Of a DNA stretch of 64,000 nucleotides, positions 53,128-63,528 are shown in pieces. The translations under genes and the position numbers were made by a program. The stretch is taken from positions 1-64,000 of the forward strand of contig JASAMV010008854.1 in the NCBI GenBank assembly GCA_030248065.1, in the 5' to 3' direction. Positions within the stretch are counted from its first letter, which is position 1; each line of letters opens with the position of its first letter. The stretch is from Rhynchonema sp. JSB1_4. Taxonomy: Eukaryota > Nematoda > Chromadorea > Monhysterida > Xyalidae. Below the pieces are notes generated by a model. The model worked only from the letters and a program-made list of their open reading frames with translations. It was not told the DNA's origin and made no database searches.

Positions 53128-53609
53128 TCTTGTCTTTGGAATGTCTTTGGCTCAACAGCTCAAGTCAAGTGAAGTTATTTGGAATGAAATCTCAAGCTCA
53201 TCGTTACTACAACACAGGATTTGAAGGACGAAATTTCGGACCAATCCACTTTTCTTCTACCGAGTTGATTTTCAGAGCAGCAAGCAGAATCGGAAGGTGG
53301 CGAGAATTGCCGAAGCCAAGGGCTCTGCGGTTTTCGGTCACATTTTGTTTGTCAAACCTGGACATTGAAAAAAATGAGATGTTTTTTTATACTGGCGGAA
53401 AAACCGATTTTTTATATTTTTTTCCCGGATTTTTTCACCTATGTACTACCCTACCCGCCCCGCAAAAGTAGCCACAGCACTGGTGCACAGACATAGTAGT
53501 GGCAGGGGGCGGGGTTACCCCCTCTCAGTACTTACCTACCACAAAACCCGAGGGGGATTGGGGGCAGTGTAATTCCTGGTCCGGCGCGGCGGTTAGTGTA
53601 CCTATTAGG

Positions 53610-53990
53610 CCTGGGCACAATACCACTTTTGACACCCAATACCAATACCCAATACCAATACCGGCCCTGTACCAATACCCAATACCAATACCGAATTGGG
53701 GACCCAATACCAATACCCAATACCAATACCGGGCGAGACCCAATACCAATACCCAATACCAAATCAATACTACTGAAGTGCCTGGTATTGGGTTTGGTAT
53801 TGGGTTGGTATTGAGTATTGGGTATTGGGTTGGTATTGGGTATTGGGTATTGGTCTTGGTATTGGTTTGGTATTGGGTTTTTGGTCTGGTATTGGGTTGG
53901 TATTGGGTTTGGTATTGGTTTGGTATTGGGTTTTGAGTCAGGTATTGGGTTTGGTATTGGTTTGGTATTGGGTTTTTCTGGGTTAGTTTT
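53610..53990. repeat. AATACC array with inverted halves
   Basis: The left half is ACCCAATACCAATACCC repeats (53625-53765) and the right half is GGTATTGGGTTTGGTATTGG repeats (53780-53990), so the two can pair over more than 130 bases. The left edge reads GGCCTGGGCACAATACCAC. It may be a miniature element of the word type, with AATACC as its word. 53128-53560 shows nothing I recognise. Confidence 0.65.
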
Positions 53991-54303
53991 GGGTATTGTT
54001 TTGTTTGTCCTCTACTTGGTTTGGTAGTCGTTACGGGATTTTTGCTTGAATCGAGTCGCAATCGGGACAGCGCCCGCAGCCGACCCCCCAATCGCCGCCG
54101 CCGACCCGAACCCCCAAATCTCGCCCGGCCCGGCCCGAACCTCCAAATCCCGGCCCGGCCCGGCCCGATTGGCTCGATTTAACCCAATTTGACATAATTT
54201 TGCTAAAATTGGTTTCAATGGTGTGGCTGGGGGGGTTTAGGTACAGTAGGTATGTAGGTAGATTGACGCGCCTTTCTGGTACAGACAGTAGGTAGGTAGC
54301 CGC

Positions 54304-55143
54304 CAGTGTAGTGGCAGGCCCATGTGTGGGAGGTAGGTAAGTATGATGCGGGGCAGGTGTAGTTCCTGGTCCGGAGGGGGAGATAGCGGACCCCCCGTTT
54401 TTTTGGGAGGGGGAGATAGTGTACCCCCGAGGGGGGGGGGGAAGGGGGGGGGGGAGCCCCAAAATCGGGCCAAAGTCACTTTTTGAGGGAGCAAAGTTGA
54501 CCTATTTTTGCCCCTTTTTTGGAAAAAATTCTTCATAAAAAGGGTATTTTGGCGACTTTTGAGAACATTGACCTGAAAATCACACATTTTAGGCCTAAAA
54601 ATGCCCATTTTAGGCCTAAAAATGGCCATTTTAGGCAAAAATTGGGGGAGATAGTGTACCCGGAGGGGGAGATAGGGGGATAGTGTACCACCCGAGGGGG
54701 AGATAGCGTACCCGAGGGGGGGACCCCCCCCTCCCCCCCCCAGGAACTACACTGATGCGGGGTGCGGGGTTGGGACCGGAAGCGTGAGAGGTATGATTTT
54801 GGTCACCCAAAAAGGCGAAAAAACACCGTTTTTGTGATACAATTTTGGCCAAAAATTGAGGTAAAAATAGTACTTTTTCAAAATTTTCGCCGAAAATCGC
54901 CTAAAAATAGGTATTATGGGTGGGTTTGCGCGCGGAGCGCGCGATTTTTGGGAAAATAAGGTAGAAAAACACCGATTTTTGCCTTAAAAAGGTATAAAAT
55001 TGCTTGTGAGAGGTATGATTTGGAGTTGTGAGAGGTAAGTACTCAACCCCCCCCCCCCCCCCCCGCGGGTTTTGTGGTCGGTAAGTAGTGAGAGGGGGGG
55101 GTTTGCCCCCCCAACCCCCCCCCCCCCCCCAGCCACTACTATG
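54304..55143. mobile_element. hAT-like element, CAGTGTAGTGGC family, GAGAGGTAAGTA word type
   Basis: Ends CAGTGTAGTGGCAGGC and CCCCAGCCACTACTATG, flanked by the perfect duplication GTAGCCGC (54296-54303 and 55144-55151). Hosts 54354-54754. Without it, about 431 bp. Words are GTGAGAGGTATGATTTTGG and similar. Confidence 0.92.
54354..54754. mobile_element. hAT-like element, CAGTGTAGTTCCTGG family, innermost copy
   Basis: 401 bp, ends CAGGTGTAGTTCCTGG and CCAGGAACTACACTG, flanked by the perfect duplication ATGCGGGG (54346-54353 and 54755-54762). Words are GGGGGAGATAGTGTACCC, the inverse of those at 5.1-6.7 kb. Confidence 0.93.
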
Positions 55144-55754
55144 GTAGCCGCCCCCGGCTGGTACAGTAGGTTGCTATTTATGGCTCAAAATGGTCTAAAA
55201 TCGATATTTTTCACTCCAAATAGGCGAAAAATCGCGCGCGAAATTGGCGTTTTAGAGCACATTTTCATCAAAATTTAGACATAAAAAGTTTTGTTCCCCC
55301 CCTAGCTCGGCCGGTACAGCAGGTAGGTTGATTGTAGGCCTTTCTGATGGTACAGTAGGTTGATTGCACGCCTGGGTAGCCACACCACTGATTGTTTTCC
55401 ATGAAAAAGTCGTCAGATAGACAATACTGATCACTTACTTGCCGAATCCGTCAGAAATTTTAGTATTTTTTGACAAAAAAATCCTTAATTTTTCAGTAAA
55501 AAAGTCACTTCAGAAGCTTCGGGCCGGGGTGCCCGGCCCGGCCCGCCCCTCCAAATCTCCGGCCCGGCCCCGCCCGAGCCACAAGCCCAAAATCGCGGCC
55601 CGGCCCGGCCCGGCCCGGCTCGGCCCGGCCCGGCCCGAGGTCGGGCCGGCCCCATTGCGACCTCTGTTGTAATTGCATTTATTCGTGTCTATTCGTCAAT
55701 AAGAGGCGTATTATGTGCTCTGAACGAACAACAAACGTGCATAAATGTACCTGT

Positions 55755-56166
55755 CATAGTAGTGGCTGGGGGGGGGTTGGGGGGGGTTACCCCCCTCTCA
55801 GTACTTACCTACCACAAAACCCGAGGGGGGGTGGGGGGGGGGGTTGAGTACTTACCTCTCACAACTCCAAATCATACCTCTCACAAGCAATTTTATGCCT
55901 TTTTAAGGCAAAAATCGGTGTTTTTCGACCTTATTTTCCCAAAAATCGCGCGCTCCGCGCGCAAGTCCACCCATAATACCTATTTTTAGGCGATTTTCGG
56001 CGAAAATTTTGAAAAAGTACTATTTTTACCTCAATTTTTGGCCAAAATTGTATCACAAAAACGGTGTTTTTTCGGCTTTTTGGGTGACCAAAATCATACC
56101 TCTCACGCTTCCGGTCCCAACCCCGCATCATACTTACCTCCCACACATGGGCCTGCCACTACACTG
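55755..56166. mobile_element. hAT-like element, CAGTGTAGTGGC family, uninterrupted copy
   Basis: 412 bp, ends CATAGTAGTGGCTGGG and GCCTGCCACTACACTG, flanked by the perfect duplication GTACCTGT (55747-55754 and 56167-56174). Words are TACTTACCTCTCACAA. It splits a mariner-like core of the CCGTAAAAACC family (flanking segments match the interior of 3908-4348). Confidence 0.93.
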
Positions 56167-56365
56167 GTACCTGTGCACCACTATCAAGCCTTAATACACT
56201 ACTGTATAGGGGATGTTACTTTGTGGGGGGGGGGCTCTTTCCCGGGGGGGGGGCTCTATTAATTCACTGACCCCTTTTTGGGGGGGGGCTGCATTACGGG
56301 GGGCTCTATTCCAGGAGGGGGGCTGTATTTAGGTTTTTACGGTAAATTGGCTCCGCAATGACATA

Positions 56366-56530
56366 CCGTAAAAACCTAAATAGAAGGGGGGCTCTATTAA
56401 CTCACTGACCCCATTTTGGGGGGCTCTATTCCGGGGGGGGGGCTTCTATTAATTCACTGACCCCTTTTTGGGGGGCTGTATTACGGGGAGGGCTCTATTC
56501 CGGGGGGGGGCTGTATTTAGGTTTTTACGG
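56366..56530. mobile_element. Mariner-like element, CCGTAAAAACCTAAATA family, small copy
   Basis: 165 bp with both inverted ends and TA on each side. Words GGCTCTATTCCGGGG. A right end of the same family at about 56340 lies just before it, so two elements sit about 25 bases apart. Confidence 0.85.
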
Positions 56531-56639
56531 TAAATATTTTCCTGGAGTTTTCAGTGATGCTGAAGACGACGGAAAGTATTTTCAGAGATCATTGGATCTG
56601 CATGCCTTGCGCCATTTTGTCCCAAATTATTGCCAAAGT

Positions 56640-56690
56640 ATCGGTGGCGGTGGTGCTCAGGCGGGTTCGAATCCCACCGTGGCCCACCAC
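56640..56690 (+). repeat. tRNA 3'-half-like fragment
   Basis: A perfect B-box (GGTTCGAATCCC, 56664-56675) followed by an acceptor-like GTGGCCCACCA. No matching 5' half or acceptor strand was found, so this is a tRNA-derived fragment or SINE piece. Downstream, CTTCCTGGCTGGTGCC and AAGCCTAAGCCT recur at 59193-59250. Confidence 0.4.
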
Positions 56691-57048
56691 CTCGAAGTGT
56701 GAAATTGAACTTTTTTTGGATTTTATGCTTTGCATGGGTAGGTCTTCCTGGCTGGTGCCTAAGCCGAAGCCTAAGCCTGAACATAAACCCAGGCATAAGG
56801 TACAAACAGCTGGACAAGAGCGTCAAGCAGCGTGTCAGTATTATTCAGGCTCAGTCAGGTTTTCAGGTGTTAGGCTTTGCTGCGATGTCAAAATGGTTTC
56901 CATAATCGTTTTCAGCGCCTCAGAAAACCCCAGGAAAAGTTTCATCTCATTTCATTGCCGATTTAGAAGTTTTCTGGCCAGGTCCCGTATATTCCGGAAG
57001 TGCCAAAAGTTTAACCCACCACCCCCAGCTCGGCCGGTACTTACAGTA

Positions 57049-57458
57049 CCGTATTGTCGGAAATAGAACCCCCCCCCCATTAATTGAACCCCCCTAAATG
57101 GCTCGAAATCAAAAATAGAACCCCCCATTAATTGACCCCCCCCATTAATAGAACCCCACCCCAACCTTCACCGCACCACAGATTAGTGGTATGGTAGGGT
57201 TGTGTTGTTGTGTCAAACGTTGTTTAAGCTTGCGTACACAACAGAATACAGCTTCTTAAGCATAATTGCCGCTGTTGAAGTTAGAAAATACCGGAAACAA
57301 GCCATTTTTATGGGCATTATTAACAATGATTTTTTTCGTCGGGGGCCAAATGAAAAATATAACCCCCCCAATAATTGACCCCCCCATAAATTGAACCCCC
57401 CCCCAAAATGACCCCAGTGAAAAAATAGACCCCCCGGGTTCTATTTCCGACAATTAGG
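57049..57458. mobile_element. Mariner-like element, CCGTATTGTCGG family, intact copy
   Basis: 410 bp with ends CCGTATTGTCGGAAATAGAA and TTCTATTTCCGACAATTAGG, TA on both sides (57047-57048 and 57459-57460). The core (TGTCAAACGTTGTTTAAGC, CTTAAGCATAATTG) is uninterrupted at the place where 3061-4757 sits in the other copy. Confidence 0.9.
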
Positions 57459-57465
57459 TACCGTA

Positions 57466-57880
57466 CCGTAAAACCTAAAATACAAGGGGGGCTGTATTTT
57501 TTCACTGACCCCTTTTAGGGGGGGCTGTATTTTTTGGGGGGCTCTATCTTTGGGGGAGCTGTATTTTTTTCGCTGCCCAAAATCTCAAAAAATGTTCCCA
57601 AAAATGCGCCTCTAATGGAGTTCTGTCAGGGTGTTACTGGTCATTATTGAGTGTTTTTAGGTGCAGCTCTTCCATAAAAGGTTTTACGTCACCATATACT
57701 CAACCACAAACGTTGTACATAATGTGTTGTCGTATGCAAGAACTTGACTTTACGACCCCCAAGCGGGGAATTCCAAGTTGGGGGGGCTGTATTTTTGGGG
57801 GGCTCTATTTTTCACTGACCCCTTTTAGGGGGCTGTATTTTTTTTGGGGGGGGACTCTATTTTAATGAATACGGTACCCG
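57466..57880. mobile_element. Mariner-like element variant (CCGTAAAACCTAAAATAC end)
   Basis: Left end TACCGTAAAACCTAAAATAC, right end CTATTTTAATGAATACGGTA. GGGGGCTGTATTTTTT words on both sides of a core containing CTTCCATAAAAGG. The inverted ends match only partly, so limits are approximate. It is followed by CAGTGTAGTTCC and CAGAGG remnants up to 58330. Confidence 0.55.
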
Positions 57881-57916
57881 AGGGGGACCCCCCTCCACCC
57901 TCCAGGAACTACAGTG

Positions 57917-58330
57917 CCGGGAAGTCCGGCCCGGCCCGATTTTTTCGGCCCGACTTTTTCTGATGATGTTTTGAAGGACTTTTTTGGTGCAAAAAGTACT
58001 GTTTTTTTGTTTAAAAATACCTGATAATCATGGAAGTCGCTACTAATTTGCAGAATCGCGAGAAATTTTGGCAAATTTAGCCTAAAAAATCACCACTTTC
58101 TATTGAAATTCGATGATGTCGGGCCTTTTCGGGCCGGCCACCCCGGCCCGGCCCGACATTCCGGAAACTCGGCCCGGCCCGATTCCCACCTCTGCACGGC
58201 AGGATCTTCAGCATCATCATCCTTCCCTTCCCCCCCCTTCCCCCCCAAAGGAGGTACACTAATTTCCCCTCCGAAAAAGTAGGGAGGTGCAGGTGCACTA
58301 ATTTCCCCGCCGGACCAGGAACTGCACTGC
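57917..58330. mobile_element. Remnants of CAGAGG- and CAGTGTAGTTCC-family elements
   Basis: 57917-58194 has GGCCCGGCCCGA blocks and ends in ATTCCCACCTCTG (CAGAGG family). 58230-58329 has GGTACACTAATTTCCCC words and ends in ACCAGGAACTGCACTG. Neither has a complete pair of ends. Confidence 0.6.
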
Positions 58331-58345
58331 TGGATGGTATAATGT

Positions 58346-58514
58346 ACCGTAAAAACCTAAATACAAGGGGGGCTCTATTAATTCACTGACCCCATTTTTA
58401 AAAAAAATTATTTTCGTTTCTCAGCGAGAGCGTTCCAAATCCGGTGTTATTTTCGATCGATATTCCGAGGGGGGCTCTATTCCGGGGGGGGGGGCTCTAT
58501 TTAGGTTTTTGCGG
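58346..58514. mobile_element. Mariner-like element, CCGTAAAAACCTAAATA family, small copy
   Basis: 169 bp, both inverted ends present (the right end has one change, GCGG), TA on both sides (58344-58345 and 58515-58516). Words GGCTCTATT with G runs. It lies about 140 bp upstream of the CSN6 start codon, so it may affect that promoter. Confidence 0.88.
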
Positions 58515-58651
58515 TACATATTATTGTGGATGTGGTCTGTGGTGTGTGGTGGACGTCTGGGTCTCCGTCCTCCAGAGTTCCTGTTCCGCCAACACTGCAT
58601 CACACATGAATTATTTATCTTTTCATTTTTAGGTCTTCAAACGATTTAGAT

Positions 58652-61600
58652 ATGGAGGTTGATCACCATCATAATGCGGCTTCGGGGAGCTCAAATTCAG
58701 CTGGTGGAGGTTCCGGTTCATCCGTTCTGGCCCCCGTCGGCACGCAAACATCAGTGACGGTCGCGCTGCATCCACTTGTCATCATGAACATTTCTGAGCA
58801 TTGGACAAGGCTGAAGGCGCAAACGCAGAAGAATCAGCAAGGTTTTTGATCTTGACCGTTTGGTTTTATGATAACAAATTTTGCAAGCTCACGTTCAAGC
58901 GACGCACGCAAACCTTCCCATAACTAGCATTTTAAGCAGAGGTCGCAATCGCCCGATTTGGCAAAAAAACCGGGCCGACCGTGACCGTGGATTTTAACCG
59001 TTAAGGTTTTTCCTAAAAGAATTCTGCAATATTTTCGGAGTGTGGGACAATCCTTTTCAAAACTAGGGTGCGGGATTTGGGGGTATGCCGATGCCGACAC
59101 CCGACATCCGATAGGTACACTTTGAAATGACCCAGCACCAAAGCCCGAATAATTCAGCCCCAAGCTTAAAGCTAAACTTGCGATTTGTTCTAGTCTTCCT
59201 GGCTGGTGCCAAAGCCTAACCCCGAAGGAAGGCCTTGGCCTAAGCCTGCCAAGAATAACAAAAAGTCTTCATGGATGCTGGTCGTATAGGTTTGGATCTC
59301 TTGAATAATTGCAGTGATCGGCGCGCTGTTGGGCAAACAAGTCGGCCGACACATCGAACTAATGAACTCGTTCGAATTGCCGTTCACAAAAGTTGATGAC
59401 AACCCGATCATTGACATCGAATTCTATCACACTCGCGAAGGACAATGTTTGTTCATGTTGTTTTCTTGCTCTTTGGTGTCCGAGTCAGACCCGACTGTTT
59501 TGTCCTTGGGCATAATCAGGTGGACTTGAAAGAACTCGCTTTCGCAGCTGTTTGATAAAGGGGGGAGGCAGAGCACATAAATCATGGTTTCTATTTCAAT
59601 TTTTTGAGCTGCAACTTGTACCTAGCCTAACACTTATTTGTGCGCGCACAATTTGTGCCAAAAAGCGCCAAATTCGTTGTTTCGACTTTGTGTTGTGTGT
59701 CAATGCAGTTTGACGGCACAATAAAGTAAACACACAATAAATGCGCTAGTCTTGAGGCTTGACCACAACGCTAGTTTTGAGGCCAAAATTTGGCTGTAGA
59801 GGCTCACGAAACGTATGAATAGGCCGGCAGCGAAATTTTTGCAAGTTTTTACGCGATGGAGCCAGGAAAAGGTGGATAATTACAACTAAGGAACATGTTG
59901 GTTGGTGACCAGCAATTTAGGTTCACCTAGCCCTCCAATTTTTAAGTGCAATTTTCAAATTTTAGGTGCAAATTGTCCCTAAAAAGTGTAGATGCTGACT
60001 AGTGATAGGTTTCTGTCATTGAAACTTTAAAAAGATTCGAGCCTTGGATCATTGATCAAAGGGCAAGACAATGAAAAATCCGTCTTCCAGACGCTGAAGT
60101 TTTCCCTGATCTGAACGTGGTCGGTTGGTACACGACTGCTTTACAGAATGAAGATCCAACAAAGTCGGACGTCGTCGTTCACACACAGGTTTCTGTGATT
60201 TTCATTCACTGGTTTTTTTCTATTTTCCTTTAAAAACCTATTGTTGGCCTTTCAGATGACGCAAGTAATCGACAGCCCTTTATTTCTATCGCTGAATCCC
60301 ACGGTGATGATAGTGGATAAAGTTGGTTTGGCTCGAGTTTTTTCGAATCAAGCAAGACGGCACATACTATTTTCGCGAAATGATGCTATGACGTCCCACA
60401 CGCGTTTTTATTCGCCAAAAACGCGGCTTTCGTAAACTGTCAAATTCACTTGAGTGATTCACTTAAATCCCCCCAGCTGCCCCTGCGTATCTACGAGTCA
60501 GTGATTGACCTTGTGCAAAACGAGGCGTGCATTCAATTCGTTGAGCTCAACTACACGCTGGCAACTGAGCAGGCAGAGCGAATCGGCGTCGATCACATCG
60601 CCAGGGTGTCGGCCACCGACGATTCACATGCGCCCGGTTGGCATTGGTTTGCTTTATTTTTATCTTTTTGTGTAAAAAACATCCAAAAGCGTTGATGCCG
60701 CAACATGCTGCGAATATAACATGAGTAGCGGCGGGAAAACATTTTGTCCTTTGTTTCTTATTTTGTGTATCATCATTCTGTTGTTCGTATTCTGTCCGAG
60801 TCCGCGCGTGAGTTACCAACGGAAGTTCTGGGGTCACCCGTTTGCAGATGGCATATTTTTTTATCATTGCTGGACTTGCAGATTTCAGACCCTTCTTCGG
60901 TCAAGTAAAATTTTAACTTTGCACCTAAAAACAAGGAGGTTGGGTGCAATGTGGACCTATCATTTCCACATATTGCACAGAAAACGAAATTGTAGGTGCA
61001 AACTGCACCTAAAATTAGGATGTCCATGTGCAAATTGCACCTGGTGAATTTTGAAAAAATCACGGTTTGGATAAGCTCAAATGAAAAGCAAAAAACACCA
61101 ACCAATACATGTTTCTAGCATCCAAACACCTGTTCGCGCTGCATGGTGCCATCAAAATGCTTCATAATCGTCTTCTGCTGGTGGCCGAATACTTGAAAGC
61201 CGTCGAATTGGGTGAATTGCCGAAAAATCACGAACTTTTACGGGATGCCGCTGCGCTTTGTCAGCGATTACCACTTGCACATGGTGATTTGTTCAGAACA
61301 CAATTGAATGATGTGAGCTCTTACTTCTTTTTATTGGTTTTTGCAAATGTTTCAAACCTGTTTTGTTTTCAGATGTGTTCCGATATGGAATTGGTGGCTT
61401 TACTCGGCACGCTGACCAAAACGTGTGGCACCATGAATCAGGTATAAAGTCCAACCACGAACTCATGAGACGAACTTTTTCAAGTTGACTTGTGCAGATC
61501 CAATAATGTCCCTGTTTCATGTATTTCGGAAATGAAAGATAGTTAGTTAGTTTATAGCGTCGACACCCACTCAATAATACATAAATAAGAAGATTAAGTG

Positions 61601-62079
61601 AAAGAAGCATAATTACAAGACCGGGTGTGGAGTTTACGGCATGAAAATAAATACAAAACAGGGTGTGCAAGTTACGGGAATGAAAAAATGAAATGAAAGA
61701 TAAAGAAACGCACATATTTTTTAAAAACACGCTCTCCACCTCGGTGCGTAAATTCCCTTTTGACTCCCAAAACATTTGCATGTCGAACAACGTTGCTGTT
61801 CGCGTAAGCACGTAACAAATTGAGGTCAGCTAGCTGGAACTTATCATCTCTCTCGATTAAATCTCTTTTGTGTGTGAAGACACGTGTAACCGGCGCATTT
61901 TTGAATCTGGCCAAGCAAGCTTTAGAATGGTTGGACTATAAATGTTTCATGTTTATGTGGTTATATAAATAGATCGGAAAATAATATCGAATGCTTTTCA
62001 GCTGGTCAGCAAATTGAACGTGCTATCGGATCGTCATGTGGGTGTCGGCATGCGCAGAGGACGCGGCATGATGATATGA
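58652..62079 (+). CDS. COPS6: COP9 signalosome subunit 6 (CSN6), complete
   Basis: Eight phase-consistent exons: 58652-58841, 59315-59446, 60091-60188, 60256-60321, 60477-60636, 61119-61312, 61373-61441 and 62002-62079, giving 328 residues (human 327). Residues 1-35 are a Gly/Ser-rich lead (MEVDHHHNAASG). The MPN domain follows: VALHPLVIMNISEHW, GALLGKQVGRHIELMNSFEL, VVGWYTTALQNEDP, SPLFLSLNP, YTLATEQAERIGVDHIARV. The metal-binding His pair of catalytic JAMM proteins is absent (WYTT, not WYHSHP), as expected for this non-catalytic MPN subunit that pairs with CSN5. The helical C-terminus (HGAIKMLHNR, LGTLTKTCGTMNQ) ends in a GMRRGRG tail. The complex removes NEDD8 from cullins. Intron 7 begins inside a transposon-like repeat. 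Confidence 0.97.
61443..61937. mobile_element. Element with AGTCCAACCA inverted ends in CSN6 intron 7
   Basis: Left end ATAAAGTCCAACCACGAAC, right end ATGGTTGGACTATAA (inverted). Contains the 33755-type repeat at 61543-61650 and, on the minus strand, the FQLADL fragment (61730-61870). The left end abuts exon 7, so the GTATAA donor lies at or inside its edge. Target duplication not resolved. Confidence 0.65.
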
Positions 62080-62135
62080 AAGGGCCTTTCATAGAAAGCG
62101 ATGCAAGAATATTCTGTGTCGCAGTGTAATGATAT

Positions 62136-62528
62136 CAGTGTAGTGGCAGGCAGATGGTTGCAAGGTACCCTTGGGGGGGATGGATCCAGATGGTTGCAAG
62201 GTACCCCCCTACCCTGCCTCCGGAAGGTTGCAAGGTAGCCCTAGGGTCCGAAAAAAGGATGTTTTTTTGCATGCATTATACTGAAAAATTGGCCAAAAAA
62301 TTGGTACTTTTTTGCATTTTGGCCGAAAATTTGCCTAAAATAGCTATTAGCGATTTTTTGGGGTTTTGAGGTCGAAAAACACCCATTTTTGCCTATGAAA
62401 ACCATAAATTGATGGTTGCAAGGTACCCTCCTGGATGGTTGCAAGGTACCTACTCTTCCCCCCATCCCCCCAAGGGGTGGTTGCAAGGTACCTACCCCTT
62501 AGGGGGGATCCCCCCAGCCACTATACTG
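62136..62528. mobile_element. hAT-like element, CAGTGTAGTGGC family, GGTTGCAAGGTACC word type
   Basis: 393 bp, ends CAGTGTAGTGGCAGGC and CCCCAGCCACTATACTG, flanked by the perfect duplication AATGATAT (62128-62135 and 62529-62536). Words are GGTTGCAAGGTACC, repeated at both ends. The core matches 5493-5921. It lies 56 bp after the CSN6 stop. 62537-63184 holds nothing I can support. Confidence 0.94.
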
Positions 62529-63184
62529 AATGATATGCACCCGTTTGTGCTTTTCCTGACGTAAATCAGATGATCCGATCCACTAGATCCGGTGTTTCTA
62601 TTGTCTCGTCATGGTATGATTGCTGTTGCGTTGAAATGTCAATCGGGTTGTTGTCGGTTTTTGTTTTTTCAGTGCAGAGTTTGGTTTTTGCGTGATCATG
62701 ATCAGGGGAAATGATGAAAATAAGAAATGTCTGGTTTTGGATTCGGAACCTATGATTCTGCATGACCGGTGGAGATTTCCCCAACACTGTTTGAAACAGT
62801 ATTATCGCTGTGCTGTAAGTACACTTAAGTATCTTTTCCAAATTTGTTCGCGTGCTGTAAACGACCGACACATGCTGGGCTGGACACTCTTTCGAAAGCG
62901 TTCCTCGACTCGGATTTTTAGAGTTTGATGCACTTCTGGAAATTGAAAGAATCGGACCGGCAGCGAACGAGTGAATATTAGGCTCGAATGTCCACCATCT
63001 CCGTCCAACATTCTCAACACTTGTATGGTGAAAAGCTGTTGAGTGGAGGAACGTGTTTCGAATCTTTTCGAAATTGTGTCCGGTCGCGCATGTGTGCGTC
63101 AATAGCATCACGCCTTCTGTGTCGGTCGTTAACAACGTCAATTTGTTCAGATTACCGTTAACAGGCTACCGTAACCCGGGAACT

Positions 63185-63315
63185 ATGAACACGTCCCAGA
63201 CCAGCACCGAGCCGCCGTTCACGCCCGAGACCGAGCACGCCGTATTCTCAAATGGACTGATGAATCTGTTGGCACCGATTGTGAACGAACTCGATGACAG
63301 AGTGAAAGCGACAAG
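63185..63315 (+). CDS. SNAPIN: Snapin, first coding exon only
   Basis: ATG at 63185 (MNTSQTSTEPPFTPETEHAV) to a donor at 63316, ending in phase 2; 43 complete codons. FSNGLMNLLAPIVNELDDRV aligns with the start of the snapin helix (LFAEGLLEFLRPAVQQLDSHV in human). Snapin is a small coiled-coil subunit of BLOC-1/BORC that also binds SNAP25 in vesicle and lysosome traffic. The rest of the gene must lie beyond 64000, since 63316-64000 shows no matching exon and is largely repeat. Only one exon supports the call. Confidence 0.78.
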
Positions 63316-63528
63316 GTTGGGAGAGTGTTAAACAGTTTTTGGTTGTGCTCCTCTTTCCGGATTGTTTTGTCCCCATCCGGAGATGAATAAATATTGCTGT
63401 GTGCCATCTGTAAATACTGCTGTGCATTTGAACATAATTTCGGTACAACATTATGCCCGTTTCGAAGAATTTCAAATTTTTGTTTTTTGCTGTGCATTCG
63501 GACCAAACGAGCATTGGTGTTTGCTATT

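Larger units (their letters stand above)
54216..55390. mobile_element. hAT-like element, CAGTGGTGTGGCT family, hosting two levels
   Basis: Ends CAATGGTGTGGCT and AGCCACACCACTG. Flanks ATTGGTTT and ATTGTTTT match at 7 of 8. Without the inner nest it is about 327 bp. Words are GGTACAGTAGGT and GTAGGTTGATTG. Confidence 0.85.
54050..55666. mobile_element. CAGAGG-family element hosting a three-level nest
   Basis: The left end is decayed (GAGTCGCAATCGGG); the right end is CCCCATTGCGACCTCTG. GGCCCGGCCC blocks lie at both sides. It hosts 54216-55390. Its own flanks (TTGCTTGAAT left, TTGTAATTGC right) suggest it lies within a mariner-like element of the CCGTAAAAACC family. Confidence 0.75.

Noticed and set aside
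53499..54091. Long open frames of repeated Gly-Ile-Gly-Tyr / Tyr-Gln-Tyr type
   Set aside because: Translation of the AATACC array, open on both strands because the repeat lacks stops; no start, splice or domain evidence.
56664..56690. A functional tRNA gene
   Set aside because: Only a B-box and a 3'-end-like stretch; no acceptor pairing or anticodon arm.
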